This document shows positions 31,678 through 43,584 of a stretch of 64,000 bases of DNA, piece by piece. A model generated the notes under the pieces. That model did no database searches, was not told the origin of the DNA, and was given only the letters and a program-made list of their open reading frames with translations. The stretch's first letter is position 1; each line of letters starts with the position of its first letter. The position numbers and the translations under genes are program-made. This stretch comes from Paraconiothyrium sp. Pb-2020 (Eukaryota > Ascomycota > Dothideomycetes > Pleosporales > Didymosphaeriaceae). Where the stretch lies: assembly GCA_022419385.1 (NCBI GenBank), contig JAJUBI010000001.1, positions 2,728,001-2,792,000 on the forward strand, written 5' to 3'.

Positions 31678-32846
31678 TCACCGATACAACAGCGACAAAT
31701 CCGCAAACTCTCCCAACACCCCCTCTTTACCCCCATCCCAAACCTCATGCAAGCCATCTAGCTCCGCATAAGCCTCCGCAAATCGCAACCCTCTCCTTCT
31801 TTCCCTCTCAATGACATCCCAGTTCCACTCCACGGTGCCCTTTTCGGGTAGCACACCCTCTACGTCCCCATTAACTTTCCCGTTGAGTTCGGCTTCGTCA
31901 TCGCCCTTGTATACCCACCCCTCCGGCTTCTCCGGCACCATATCCGCGTCAAATAGCGCTTTCTCGGGCGGAATCGTCAACCGTCCTCTTTTAATCACAT
32001 ATCGCGCTATCGCCGTCGCGAAAACCGCGCCTTTCAGCTTCTCCGGATCCACGTCCTCGCCCTGCACACGCTTGCTCTTGCGCCACGGCTGCAAGCTAAA
32101 GCTCGCCGGCTTCCCTACGCCCGGGCGAACCAAGTGTGTAACGAGGTAGAACCACTTCCGATCCCAGCTCAGCAGTCTTGTCCACATTTCGAATTTCTGA
32201 TAGGGGAGGATCTCCTTTTTGAAGTTGCATTGCACGCCGCCGAGCGCGATCATGTATTTTGCGTTTCCGCCTGTGCCGACGCTGCCTTCCGTCGCGCCTA
32301 GTCCCGCCGTCGCGGCGGTTGCGCTTTTGTTACTCGCCCGAGGCATGTGGAGCCCGCTTCCCGAGACTTTGCGAATGCCGTTGCGCACGATGCTCGTGAA
32401 GAGGTGGGTGCGCGAAATGTCCATATCGGCGAAGTACGTCGAGTTTGATTTGTGCATGTTGAAATCGATTTCGAGGAGGGGTGCGTGGGTTTGCGTGATT
32501 ACGGGTTGGAAGAGGGCGTGCGGGGGAATGGGCGTCGGTTGGAGGAAGATCTGGTACCAGTAGGCTTTGAAGAAGCGGAGCTGTTTAGGGATTGTCAGCT
32601 CTGATTGTGCATACGATATTCAGAGGGAATCATTGGTAGGGCACGTACATGCCACACAAACGGCAAATTCTTGAAATTCATAATCGCGAAGAGGATCGCG
32701 AGGAGCCTCCATACGCCTCCCGGCGCATTAACACCAGTCCATCTAGCCAAAAGAGTGCGGTAGCTAGGCTGAGATACCAGCGCAGCGACAGCTGCCCCTA
32801 CAGCTGCAAGGCTGAGAGCGCGTGTCATTGTGAGCTTCAACGGCAT
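31678..32846 (-). CDS. Thioesterase-like (hot-dog fold, THEM6-like) protein
   Basis: Two exons (32846-32649, 32580-31678; intron 32648-32581, phase 0) give 366 aa; a Met at 32828 is an alternative start. The N-terminus has a hydrophobic segment (ALSLAAVGAAVAALVS) and a second one (VWRLLAILFAIMNF), so it is probably membrane-anchored. The core LLEIDFNMHKSNSTYFADMDISRTHLF corresponds to the D-F-x-x-H-x-N-x-x-Y motif of the 4HBT/THEM6 group, followed by the conserved ILPYQKFEMWTRLLSWDRKWFYL. The catalytic status is unknown: some members of this family lack proven thioesterase activity. The ~60 residues before the C-terminus are acidic and G/K-rich. Annotated in many fungi as a thioesterase-like superfamily protein; substrate not predictable. 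Confidence 0.85.
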
Positions 32847-33713
32847 TAACGAGAAGGGATCGAGACAGTGAAAACGCGGCACTGCGCCATGACAGCGATA
32901 GGGCTGCGCTTTATGATGTATGTGGGCCTGAACGATGTTTAGACTGAGATGTAATTCTTATCAGGGGGCCGAGGCTCGGGAGGAGTAGCGCCGGCTTCCG
33001 AGCAAGGGTCTTCGCAAGAAGTCCCATAAACGGTAATAGGGAACTCTTCGAAGAAACATGAGATGAAAACTTCGTGGATGGCTGCTCAGAGGATGCAAAA
33101 TATGCTTACGTTCAGTCCTAGCGTTCAAGTCGAAGCATCCAGGCGGCCGCACTAGAATCATTGCGTGCTACTAACCACATTGGGTATCTCATCGTAGTCG
33201 TCTAAGAGAACAAGCGGCCCAATTTTTTCACTAGTAGCTTGAAGCATCTTTCATTGGGCGGCCGGACGGTCCGGTATCAAAATTGATACTTCATAGAAAA
33301 AACCTAGAGCTTCAAGGATTTGGCACCAGTGTGCTGTCAAGGGCGACTGTCAGCTGAAGCCGAACAAGATTCCTGCGCATTAGTAAAGCCTCCGGGGGCG
33401 GTAAACACCGGTGGTTTGCTCCGGGGCCAATTACGCAAAGTAGTCGCGTTGAAGTCTACACGGTATTACATGCACATACCAGACGGTAATTCCACCGGAA
33501 TCTTGGCGTGTGTTATGGACACCGAAAGGTATCACGCTTTCTATTTATCGATGCTTGACTCATGACGCATGCGCATATCGTACCGCTCTCCCCGCTGGCT
33601 GGGCAGCTTCGAAGTTACGCGAGTAGGATGACTACACGAACCCGAACCCTGCATCAGCCAGGGTTCGTACACGTTGTCGGCCTTGCATTGATTATATTGA
33701 GGTTCTTTATAGC
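32847..33713. other. Intergenic
   Basis: About 870 bp between the 5' end of the thioesterase-like gene and the 3' end of eIF2D. No gene or repeat seen; includes one promoter and one 3' UTR. Confidence 0.55.
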
Positions 33714-35951
33714 CTATCGCTTCTTCTTTGTCTTGTCTACTATCTCAATCCAGTTTTTGTTGACACCCCGTTTCTCCAACGCTTTGATGATGGCGTCTTT
33801 CTGAGGACCTTGTACCATGACCTCCATTACCGGGTTCTTCGGACTGCTGCCCTGGAGTCGGTCTACACTCGTACTACCGGCGCAGGTCTTTCGTAACTCA
33901 TCCGCAAGCGGTTGCGGAGCAATGTGATAAGGTTCGACACCGCTCACTTTAGTCACCGTCTTGTTGCCGCTGCGGGTCTCCATCAAGATTTGAATCTTCG
34001 GTGGTGTACCGGCTTTCGGCTTGGAATCAGCAATGTCCTCATTGTCCCGGAGAATTGCATGGAAAGGCGATGCGGCGGCAACCATGCGTTCAGCAAGCGC
34101 ATCACGAGGGATGACGCCAGACGCGAGTGCTGCGTTATCTGCTGCAGAAGAGCCGAGCAACGAGTCCGCGAGCTGGGGATTGATCTTGATAAGCCGCTTG
34201 TTCTTCTCGGAGACGAGATTTTCAGCCTCTACATAGGCTATCAAGACCTGCTTGAGCTCTGTAGGCGTGTACAAGCCACGGGGATCAGACTTGGAGACGT
34301 GGAATATCGGTGCGAGCTTTTCTTTCGGACGAAGTAAAACCACCAGCTTGAGCTTCTGTCCCACGGACGATTCGGCGGACAACGGCGCGGCGGGCTTGCC
34401 ATTTGTGCTTGACGGTGTCGGCCCGTCCTTTTTCGGCAACCGATACGGCACGAATGCTTCCACGTGTCTATCATTGAAGTCAATGTCTAGTACTACTGTT
34501 TCATTGCCGTTCTGTTCCTTAGACTTAAGGATCTGCTGCTTGTCCAAGTACTTTATGAACTTCCGGATGTTCTTCCAGCTCGTCTTCTTCATCTGTAAAG
34601 AAGCGGTTCTTGCTGGTGTATACGTCGGTAGAAATGGCTGAACTAGGAGCGACATGACCTTGGATTGTGACAGCGGAAAATCTAGGCCGAAAGTAGGGTG
34701 GTTCCGATTATGGTCTTTGTGATAGCGCACGCCGAAGAGAAACGCGTCTCGGAAGGCGTCATCGATCTCTACTAACAATTAGTGAACTGTATAGACCCGG
34801 TGGCCATCTGAGATGCAACTTACCTTTTTGGGACAGTTCCTTGTCGTCTACAACTTCTGCTGCGTCCTTTAGTGACGGAGGATCTTCACCTTCAAGTCCC
34901 TGTGCCTTTTCGGCCTTAGATCGCTCGGCAGGACCCGCATGTAGTGCAATGCCGCCTTCCTGATCATCTTGAAGATCCATGCCGGCAGTCTGCGCTGCTA
35001 GTGCTGTATCCTCGTTCTCATCATCCCACCCTTGCAAGGAAGCTGGCGGTTCGGACCCCGGCTTACCAGCCGGGTTCCATGACCACAGCTCGTCACCAGC
35101 CCAATGGAACGTCGAAACAGCATGACCCTTCATGCCCTGTACGCTACCTAGTGAGTTAACATCGATCTCGCAGGTGCCGACTGCCATGGGTACCGTGGGG
35201 CTTTCCAAACTCGCAATCGCGACTACTGCGCCTAGTGGGAAATTAGCATCGTAAGCATCACCGTACTGTATGGGTTATCACAGCCCATGCTACATCGTAG
35301 GGTCTCAATCTTACATACCCTTGGTGGCTTTCTTCGGGAAAGGCGGGCCGCGTTGTAATCCCGGGGTCATAAGATCTGCACCACCCTGCAATTTTTCGAC
35401 GACGAAGGAGGGTGTGTAGAGCAGCGGTATAATACCAGGGTTGTGCCAGAGCGTGTAAACTGTGTATGCATTAGCAAGCGGCGCGCGAACGATTTACGAG
35501 ATGTTGGTCTCCGCAATGCTCCCTCTGGGGTAAACGCAAAACCCTGAAACCTTGCCATCGTACTCTACGTACCGGTAGGATACATCTTCTCTCCAACCTT
35601 GGCCCATAGTATCCTCTGCTCATCTCCGGTCCCTTCATGACTACCAACATATACCGAGCCCGAGACTTGCTTCAGGTCAGGTCCAGCAGTCGTCGTGAAG
35701 CGTGCAGAGAGCGCATTCTCGGGAAGTAGCGACTTCCTCAGAGCAGTGAGGCCAGCGGTAGAGGCGGCTTTATCCTCTGGGTCTGCGTTCGCGTCGACGG
35801 GAGTGGGAATTTGGAAATCGGCTATGATTTGATCGGCAGTTCTGCGGCGCTCCGACGATTTGAGCGGGCTGAGCGGTTTGATCTGTGAATAGTCAGCTTG
35901 TGTTTCTACAGTAGAGCTTAGGTGGCGTACGTTGGGCTTCTTCTTGAACAT
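33714..35951 (-). CDS. tma64: Translation initiation factor eIF2D (Tma64/ligatin family)
   Basis: Five exons (35951-35931, 35882-35573, 35459-35319, 35231-34824, 34768-33714) give 644 aa. Domains in order: MFKKKP-type N-terminus with DUF1947-like fold, PUA domain (VYTLWHNPGIIPLLYTPSFVVEKLQGGADLMTPGL, then AVVAIASLESPTVPMAVG), a winged-helix region (~280-340), a SWIB/MDM2 domain, and the C-terminal SUI1/eIF1-like domain (GNKTVTKVSGVEPYHIAPQPLADELRKTCAGSTSV ... VMVQGPQKDAIIKALEKRGV). In yeast Tma64 acts with Tma20/Tma22 to recycle 40S subunits after termination; mammalian eIF2D can deliver tRNA independent of GTP. Cytosolic. The 21-nt first exon ends MFKKKPN and was placed by phase and by the conserved start. 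Confidence 0.95.
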
Positions 35952-36673
35952 CTTGTGCAGCTAGCGTCGAGAGTTTGTTTGAGCGTTGTTCTGCCTATGC
36001 AGGAACCGTGGGGTACTTCGAGCTTTGCGCACAAACCGTCGTCACCAGGCGATGAGAGTTATCAAAGATAAACTGATGTGTACAGCTGTCGCGCGGACTG
36101 GAGTATGTTTTGGAATTCGCGATTTCCCCCGCTGAAGTCATGGCCTCGAGCTCGACGCTAGCGTGGCTACACAAGGCTAGCGCGGGGCTTCTCATCAGGT
36201 CTCAGAAAGATGACTCCGTTTCACTCATCATGAGCTTCACATTGTAGGGTTGCCTGTTGCCTTGGCTTCCGTACCTGTTACCGATCGGTATCTATCACAC
36301 AGCATGTTCGTACGATGATCTGGATAGTGGCGGCCATCAGACGAAAGCCTCATGCATTCCGGGCGGAAGTCAAGCGAACATACTACTTTAGGCAATCATC
36401 AAAGTCGTTGAAAACCGCGATATGCATTCCAGAGTTACACGGCATTCGTTTCCATCTAGCGCTCCGAAAATGGCATCATTACACTTGTCCGCATGCAAGA
36501 TCCCGCGGGCCGCCACGCGAAGCTCACACGCTAGACTGCTTATGTCAGCGACGCGACGCGTCTCGAACCCAGCAGCACCGTACAAAGAAGCCATCACCAC
36601 GTTTATGTGCATCTATCTGCAGAGGCACCGCAAAAAACCTTGACTGTAGCAGCAAACGTATCCGGTCAACACC
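35952..36673. other. Intergenic between divergent eIF2D and RNase H2A
   Basis: About 720 bp containing both promoters. Overlapping short open frames appear on both strands but lack conservation signals. No TATA box was convincing. Confidence 0.5.
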
Positions 36674-37762
36674 ATGACTGACTCGGCCGAGGACGTCCAG
36701 ATGGACACTCAGGAGATTGAGCTTGAAACTCCGGCCTCAGGCGTGTTCAGTGCGCCCTCCGTACGCAGGCCTGACATGCTGGCTGGCAAATCCTACTCCC
36801 ATTTTTCACCCATCCCCACGCAGATTGCAGACGACATGGCAAAAGAAGTTGTTCTGGGTGTCGATGAAGCCGGTCGTGGCCCGGTGTTGGGTATGTGGCT
36901 TGCTCTTCCATTATACCTGTCACTCACAGCTGCAGGTCCGATGGTCTACGCACTACTCTACCTGCCTCTTGAATTGCAGCAGAGCCTCTTAGCTGAAACG
37001 CACCATTTTGACGACTCCAAAGTTCTGACTCCGGAGGTGCGCTCTAACTTGATGCGGAAGCTTTGCACGAGGGAAACAGATCTCCACGCGGCATGTGGCT
37101 GGGCGACCCGCATCATGTCCGCCCGTGACATTTCCGCGAGCATGCTTGCACCGTCGCAGTACAATCTCAACGCCCAGGCAATGGACGCAACGATAGCGCT
37201 GATCAAAGAGGTCATGGCCATGGGAGTCAATGTCAAGGAGATATACATTGACACCATTGGCAGACCCGAAGTGTACCAAAAGAAGCTTGAGAGGATATGG
37301 CCCACAGTGCAGATTACAGTAGCCAAAAAGGCCGACAGTCTGTATCCCGTTGTGAGCGCCGCTTCGGTGTGCGCCAAAGTTACCCGAGATGCAGCGCTCG
37401 ACGTGTGCTACGAACCCTACCGAGCTGCCACGGGCAACGAATCTGTCAACGAAACGTCTAACGATGAGGGTGTCGTCGCATGGGGATCGGGCTATCCATC
37501 TGATGTCCGCACCACCACGTGGCTCAAGCAAAATATGGATCCCGTATTCGGTTGGGGCAACGAGTGCCGGTTCTCGTGGGGCACAGCCAAAGAACTGCTA
37601 GAAGGCAAGAATGCAGATGTAAAAGTAGACTGGCCTGTGGACGACGACGGAAATGGCGACATGCGCATGACGGATTTCTTTGCTTCGAGGAACGAGGCTG
37701 GGGGAGACGAACTCGTGGATTGGTTTGGTAAGCGAGTCACGGAGGAAATGGAAGTCTTCTAG
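36674..37762 (+). CDS. RNASEH2A: Ribonuclease H2 catalytic subunit A
   Basis: Two exons (36674-36890 and 36936-37762) give 347 aa. The enzyme cleaves RNA in RNA-DNA hybrids and removes single ribonucleotides from DNA in the nucleus. The catalytic core is complete: VVLGVDEAGRGPVLGPMVYA (Asp-Glu), HFDDSKVLT, VKEIYIDTIGRPEVYQKKL, then DSLYPVVSAASVCAKVTRD. The family sequence GPVLGPMVY is interrupted by MWLALPLYLSLTAAG if the gene is read straight through; GTATGT..GCAG borders at 36891-36935 mark a 45-nt intron that is a multiple of three and has no stop, so a simple ORF hides it. The N-terminal ~55 residues before the core are variable. No partner subunits are in the window. Confidence 0.95.
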   Translation: MTDSAEDVQMDTQEIELETPASGVFSAPSVRRPDMLAGKSYSHFSPIPTQIADDMAKEVVLGVDEAGRGPVLGMWLALPLYLSLTAAGPMVYALLYLPLELQQSLLAETHHFDDSKVLTPEVRSNLMRKLCTRETDLHAACGWATRIMSARDISASMLAPSQYNLNAQAMDATIALIKEVMAMGVNVKEIYIDTIGRPEVYQKKLERIWPTVQITVAKKADSLYPVVSAASVCAKVTRDAALDVCYEPYRAATGNESVNETSNDEGVVAWGSGYPSDVRTTTWLKQNMDPVFGWGNECRFSWGTAKELLEGKNADVKVDWPVDDDGNGDMRMTDFFASRNEAGGDELVDWFGKRVTEEMEVF

Positions 37763-38433
37763 AAGCACGTCCCGGCAACCTGACGCCTGTCAACATCATT
37801 TGCATCCTTTCGCAATAGATTAGCGACCGAAGCAGAAAAAGCCAAGGTTGATCTGTGCAGCTCTCCGAGCCTTGCGAAAGATCATTAGGGTAAGATGACG
37901 CTGTAGGAGCGGACGTGCATAGCCACGGAATCCGGTCGCCAGTAGTTGGTCGCCGGGCCACTATACATACTCCGACGCCATGACCACCCCAACCAACACC
38001 ATCCCCAGAGCACACTTGTTCAACAGGCGATTTACGAGGCCGGGAAACGAGAGTCCCTTGCAGGGCAATCGCCTTTAAATCTTATCGCTTCCCTTACGCT
38101 GCTGACCCTGCATCAACAAGGTACATCATCTTAAGATTTCTCTTATCCCCCGGGTTTCGTTTGGCGTGCGCACACTACCGGTAGTCTAGCATCTAGCGGC
38201 ATTGTAACGATTGTCCGTTTAGTATTTCTAGTCGAATAGCTTATCCTAGTCCCGCACTTTCTCCACCAGGACGGTCTACGATCAAGCCCATACACAGCCT
38301 CGCGGTTCTTCTGAGTCTTTCCGCTTTTGAGTGTCAGCGACCTGCACCCCGGCCATATATTACTACAAGACCAAGCCTACGTAACGATACAGCTCCACAA
38401 CACCTCGATATCCTTCCTACAACCCCACCGAAA
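37763..38433. other. Intergenic
   Basis: About 670 bp; no gene, repeat or RNA seen. Includes the promoter of the Cys-rich protein gene. Confidence 0.55.
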
Positions 38434-39684
38434 ATGTGTGTCATTATTCCCATCGATCACACACCGTGCGATCACACCATCGCTATGTGGCAACATTGCG
38501 CCAACGCACCACGCTCTGTATTTGGCCACAAACCATGCTCTCACATCCGGCAACACGGCCGCCCCATCATTACCAGAAAGCTATGTCACAACTGCGGTGG
38601 ACCCAGGTTCTTCACTCGAAGAGGGGGCTTGGCGGCACGCGGCAGTGGTAGTGGTAGTTCGATACTAGGCCAGGTCAAAGAACAAAAGGAGGATCTAAAC
38701 GAACAGTACGACTCCGGCTACCAGAGCGACTTGATGCCCGATGCGGACGAGGACGCTGCTGACGACGACGCTTCCTTGTCACCACGACAATCTGCGGCGT
38801 TGACAAGAAAATGGAGGGATCTGTCAAGACAACGTTCGTCAAACATTCCTCGATCGTCGGGCCCAAAGTCTAATTGGCGACCGAATCTCAAGCGTGATCT
38901 CAGCGAGAGTTCATCCGATTCTTCTATGCCTTCTTCGCGTCGCATATCGATCGGTTCCGCTCGCCAGTTGCTTTCCATTGAAGCGAAAAGGTTCGACAAG
39001 ACTTCAGCTCCGATCATACGCAGTCCTTCTCCTCCACGCAAGAGTTCGACCCTCTTGCATCCATCTCCACCACTACAGGAACAGTTCGAGCGTCTACCAC
39101 GCGCCTCGATTACCTCGCTCCAGGACCTTACACCACCGACCACTCCTCCTTCACGCCCAGATCCACCAAAGCGACAGAGCTCGTCATTGCTTCATCCTTC
39201 GCCTCCCCAAGATACATCTATGGGTGACAGCTCAGCAGACGTTGGATATCCTTTCACGTTTTTGCTTCCAGCATCCGTCCCTTCTGAGCCGATTCCTACA
39301 TCCGCACCTCGCCGACCCGATGCTCCTTCTCGCAAGAACAGCACACTTCTTCATCCTTCTCCGCCACACGACGAGATTTCCAACCCGCTTCCTATTCCGG
39401 CCAAAACAGTCATCAGCCTCCCACCAACCCCTCAAGCTACGCCGACACTTGAAGGCTTCAAGCGCTGCCCTTCCGTACGCTCAACGCTGTCAGACGATGA
39501 CTGGGAAGGCCCGCTACACTCGTCACACTCAGACGCAGAATACGATTCCGACGACGACCAGTCCGTGGACGCCGACACGAAGTCCGCTCACCGCACCTCT
39601 CTCAAGATTGCGCATCTAGGCCGCGCAGCCCGCGCAAGCAGAATCTCCTTCCACGGAAATCAGTTGCGCATATTGCGAGACTAG
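38434..39684 (+). CDS. Cys/His-rich N-terminus with repeated LLHPSPP motif; unknown protein
   Basis: Single-exon 416-aa protein. Residues 1-~60 contain six cysteines and several histidines (C2, C12, C22, C34 and CHNC at ~51-54), a layout that could bind zinc; fungal proteins beginning MCxII..T..C.H have this form but no known role. The rest is disordered, S/P-rich, with acidic DADEDAADDD at ~100. A motif of form K/R-x-S-S/T-LLHPSPP occurs three times, at ~39043, ~39187 and ~39346, each preceded by a basic residue. The C-terminus is basic and helical (SLKIAHLGRAARASRISFHGNQLR). The protein looks like a phosphorylated scaffold; I do not recognise the family. Confidence 0.6.
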   Translation: MCVIIPIDHTPCDHTIAMWQHCANAPRSVFGHKPCSHIRQHGRPIITRKLCHNCGGPRFFTRRGGLAARGSGSGSSILGQVKEQKEDLNEQYDSGYQSDLMPDADEDAADDDASLSPRQSAALTRKWRDLSRQRSSNIPRSSGPKSNWRPNLKRDLSESSSDSSMPSSRRISIGSARQLLSIEAKRFDKTSAPIIRSPSPPRKSSTLLHPSPPLQEQFERLPRASITSLQDLTPPTTPPSRPDPPKRQSSSLLHPSPPQDTSMGDSSADVGYPFTFLLPASVPSEPIPTSAPRRPDAPSRKNSTLLHPSPPHDEISNPLPIPAKTVISLPPTPQATPTLEGFKRCPSVRSTLSDDDWEGPLHSSHSDAEYDSDDDQSVDADTKSAHRTSLKIAHLGRAARASRISFHGNQLRILRD

Positions 39685-40954
39685 ATCTAGAATCCACAAG
39701 ACCCTGGAGCGAAATCGCAAAAGTAGTCTTGGTATTGGAGCGAATGTTGGACTAGGGAGCGATACGCGAGACTGTATTACCGCATGTGGCGCGGTGTGCG
39801 CATGGGCCGGGGCTACGGAATGCAGGCGTGGCAGGGACTGCGCAAGCCTCGAAGTTGAACCCCGAGATCCACCTGCGCCTCATAGGCTACGTCTAACTTC
39901 CTATTTGAACTCAGGTGGTATAGCTGGTGTGGCTAGGTGGTTCATCGGGGCTTAGAAACATTGATTTCCCTCAAGAGTAGTATCGATTGCATAGCACAGG
40001 CGCATTTGTATTGGTCTCAGCATAGCGTTATGATGGCGACGGCGTGGTCGGCATTTTCAACATTTTCAGCAGGTTAGACTTTGTAGCATTCATTTGCGCT
40101 TCAAATTGTATATATTCAAACGATACTTTTGCGCCCCCATTGTCGGATTTATGTGCTTTGTTCACAAATGAGTTCCGTTCACAGTTTCACTTCTAAGAAT
40201 CAGTGGACTAACCGCATGGGGATCGTCTGCACGTTCTAGGACCAAAAAACGTCAACAACACCAACACCATACCCCCCACAAACTCTATCTGCCAACCTCC
40301 ACCAACACATCAATAACTTCAAGCGCATATGCAGGGTCTAGATGCAGGCACGATGAAATGCAGGGTCCGGCGCTTTATGCGCGGTGATTCTTCTACAGAT
40401 GTGGGCGAGAGCATTCGCTGTGGGGAAGCGCGATAAGCGTCACTTTCTTAGGAAACGACGCAAGATGTCTGTTGCCCGAGTGGACGCGTGAGGTCTAGAA
40501 TTTTGCTCTTAGACAGTCCTTCGTGATCTATTACGCATCGCGTATCTCTGAACAAGCGCAGTGTGTAGACTTTGCACGCGTATGATAACCACAACGAGAT
40601 CTAACACCGTCTTTGATGATCATACTCACAAAGGCAGTTCAGCGTTGCGAGATGGTGTAATTTACTATGATAAAGGGCGTGAGCATGCAACAAGGGTCTG
40701 ACCGCTGGTGCGCATAGTAGACAATAGATTCGGATGGTTGAAAGAGTTGCAATCAGTAGTTGCGCAATATCTGGAAGGCTTGACCGTTGACTCAGTAGCA
40801 GCCGACTCGGATCATCTGACAACACTGGGCGGAATGTCGATGTAGCAATCTATTCACTGGGGACTCGCATTACACGTCGACCAGCTTCGCACACATAACG
40901 TGTTTAGCCTTTACAGCTCGAACTAAGTCTTGACTCGGATTGACAGTCAGCAAG
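39685..40954. other. Intergenic, 1.27 kb
   Basis: No supported gene. Short ORFs such as the one near 40601-40825 (minus) look like chance. No tandem repeat, tRNA-like B box or transposon end seen. Confidence 0.5.
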
Positions 40955-42415
40955 ATGCGTTCTCAGGCCCCGTTCCTCAGCTTATTCTCCGCCATGCAGG
41001 TGAACCTCGTTCGCGCAACAGAAAGAGGTAGTTCCGATGCTGCCTCGACGACATCCGAACCATGTGACGGATGCCGCTATAGTGCTACAGACTGGGGTGT
41101 AGCGAGGATCATGACCGGTACCGACCCAGATGGATCTACCTTTACCACCCTGGTCCCCATGTTCTTTGGCTTTATCGACACTGATACTACGGCGCACAAC
41201 GACGGACTTTATGCCAGTCAGACCACGGCCCCTACCTCTGCTCAATCAACGCCTACACCATGCGACGGATGCGTATGCCCCTCTACGAAATTTGATGTAG
41301 ATGTGTGGGTACCGAATACCGCCGAAGGGGCCTCTACACACACCGACGAAAAAGGTTCTACATATTCTACAATAAGTACGACGTACTATGTCTTCCAGCT
41401 CACTGAAAGTACCACCCATAGCAACGGTTTTCACACCAGTACGACAGTACCCCCTTCCTCTACTCAGACACCATCCTCTCCTTCCACTCGGCCTACCCCC
41501 GACACGCCCTCCAGCCAGTCCAACGGAACGAGTAACCCCACCGCCTGGTTCGCCAGCAACGTCTAGCCCGGGCTAATCTCCACCGAGGTCGACAAGCAAC
41601 AATGCGCCAACCGCGGCCACTACTGCGGCGAAATCGTCACGGACTGGCCCTCCGCCGGCTTCGAACCGCTCTGCGGCAACGGCACGGTAGCCCGCGGCGG
41701 CGACCTTCGCGCCATCTCCTGCTACGACCTCGACGGCGGCACGGCCACCGCGACCATGCTGTACAAGATCCGCTCCGACTGCCGCTGCATGATCTATGAA
41801 GACCCCAGCTGTGGCGTCAGCAGCCCCGTCTACGGCGGCGCCGCCACCGCCGGGCAAGAAACAGCGCAGGGGCAGTCCTACAAATGCTTCAAGACAGCCG
41901 GCCTCGAGGCGCAGCACATTGACTGGAAAGCGTCCTACGGGTGGCCGACTTTGGGCGAGAAGTGCATCGGCAGCGGCCGCTACGCTGGAGACATCACGAC
42001 GGATACCAACGCGCCTGAGAGCATCTACGAGTCGCTCTGCGCGAACGGCACGTGGACTGGCGCTCCGGCACTCGAGGGTGTCGTCTGCTACGATTTGGAG
42101 GGGCCGTCTGGTCCGGATGCGAGTCTGATGTATGGTGTCGCGAAGGAGTATCGCTGTATGCTGTATGAGCAGTCTAGATGCAGGTCTGGCGGTATGGTGC
42201 GGGGACAAGGGTATCAAACGACCGACGACGAGGGTGGGGTCTATCCGATAGCTGACGGGGACGATGGGGTCTGGGGACGGAGGTTTGGAGAAGAGACGGG
42301 GTAGGTGAGGAGTTATCAGTGCTTCACGAATGAGGGGTTGGCGAGGGAGGTTGATTGGACGAGGTACTATGGGAATTACAACTATGGTGGGTTCAATGAT
42401 TCGTATGGCATGTAG
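40955..42415 (+). pseudogene. Modular secreted protein with two in-frame TAG codons
   Basis: One frame runs from ATG 40955 to TAG 42413-42415 (487 codons) except for TAGs at 41564 and 42302. It starts with a signal-like MRSQAPFLSLFSAMQVNLVRA. The first half has two ~75-aa modules opening with PCDGC (at ~41059 and ~41258). The second half has two ~120-aa modules with GHYCGEIVTDW / CANGTWTGAP and CYDLDGG / CYDLEGP, then YRCMLYE and SYKCFKTAGL / SYQCFTNEGL blocks. The first TAG may lie in an intron (candidate 41447-41587, phase 0). The second interrupts the repeated block itself, so the reading frame is probably broken there. Cys-rich and likely extracellular; family unknown. Confidence 0.6.
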
Positions 42416-43584
42416 TGATAGCTTATGCGTTGGCGTCCATGGAAAGCGCTTTTATGTTCTTTTCTTAGAATTAGTTTCAACTCAGTAAGTCCATTGTCTC
42501 CTCCACGCTGTTCACATGTTAGGGAAACCATTCAAGAGCTTCCCTTGCACGTGTAGGGAATAAGAGAGCTCAGTAATATAATTCATTTTGCATTACTCCA
42601 GGGCTCAAACATTTGACAAAGTCATCGTCATCAATACCCAACTCCAAGACCATACGCCGCATATACTCCACTCCCCAGCAAGCCTCTTAAAGATCACGCC
42701 CACAACCCGCGACCAGGCCCCCAAGCCGTCTCCAAACACATCGCTATCCAAGAAGTTGCAGCGCCTTTGAATTCTTCCCGTCAATGCTGAGAATCTGCTC
42801 TACATCCAAAGCCAACCTCTTCACCCTTAAAGAATCACACGAAATAGACCCATAAATAGACCGGGGCTTGCACGGAATTTGGCGATCGAAGGCCACGATG
42901 GAGAACGAGTGAGCACTTAGCAGGGCCTTGCGCTCCAGTCTCCGCGCAGAGGGGCGGCTGTGTGAGAGGGCGAGGAGTAAGTGAAGTACAACTCTACATG
43001 AAGCACCTGTGGACTCCACTGATGCACGTGAGATTAATTGCTTTACTGATTCCCCTGGTGGATGCTGACATAGTTGGGTGAACGAATCGGGCAGGAGCGC
43101 TGCACAGCGAAAATTGCTAGACAAGTACCTAGGTATCGAGCAACGCAGTCCTGCACACATTTTATGGGACCATGGTACATCCCCTTACTCAGTATTCTTC
43201 TCTTTAGCACTTAAGCACAATCGACGCGCTGTGCAAAGCATATGGTAGACTACAGTAGTATGGTAATATATATAATATACATACTTGCAGATATTAAGAA
43301 ATTCACTGTGATGCCGAAGCATTATATACAAGTACAACACGGAAAGAGAAAAGCCTGGGGTATCTGTAAAGAGAAGCATAACGCCGTGACCACATGAATG
43401 CATGTCGTTCTCCGCCCCCAGCCGCGATGCCACGTGTGCGCTGCACGTCATCACCGCCACGCGCACAGACAGTCCGTGTCTTCGACGCCGCGTCGTCTTG
43501 CAAGTGCGTCTTGCGGCTTTATGCGCGCTTGACATTGCACGTCGCAGTGAAGTTCGATGACTGTATTGTATGCTCTGAGCCTAC
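42416..43584. other. Intergenic, 1.17 kb
   Basis: AT-rich in the 43261-43330 interval (TATATATAATATAC). No coding, RNA or repeat signal that I can support. Confidence 0.5.

Noticed and set aside
37389..37731. Small frames inside RNase H2A
   Set aside because: Shadows of the real frame.
42302..42340. Intron removing the second TAG in the secreted protein gene
   Set aside because: A GTAGGT donor exists but the only near acceptor would make a 19-nt intron, too short.
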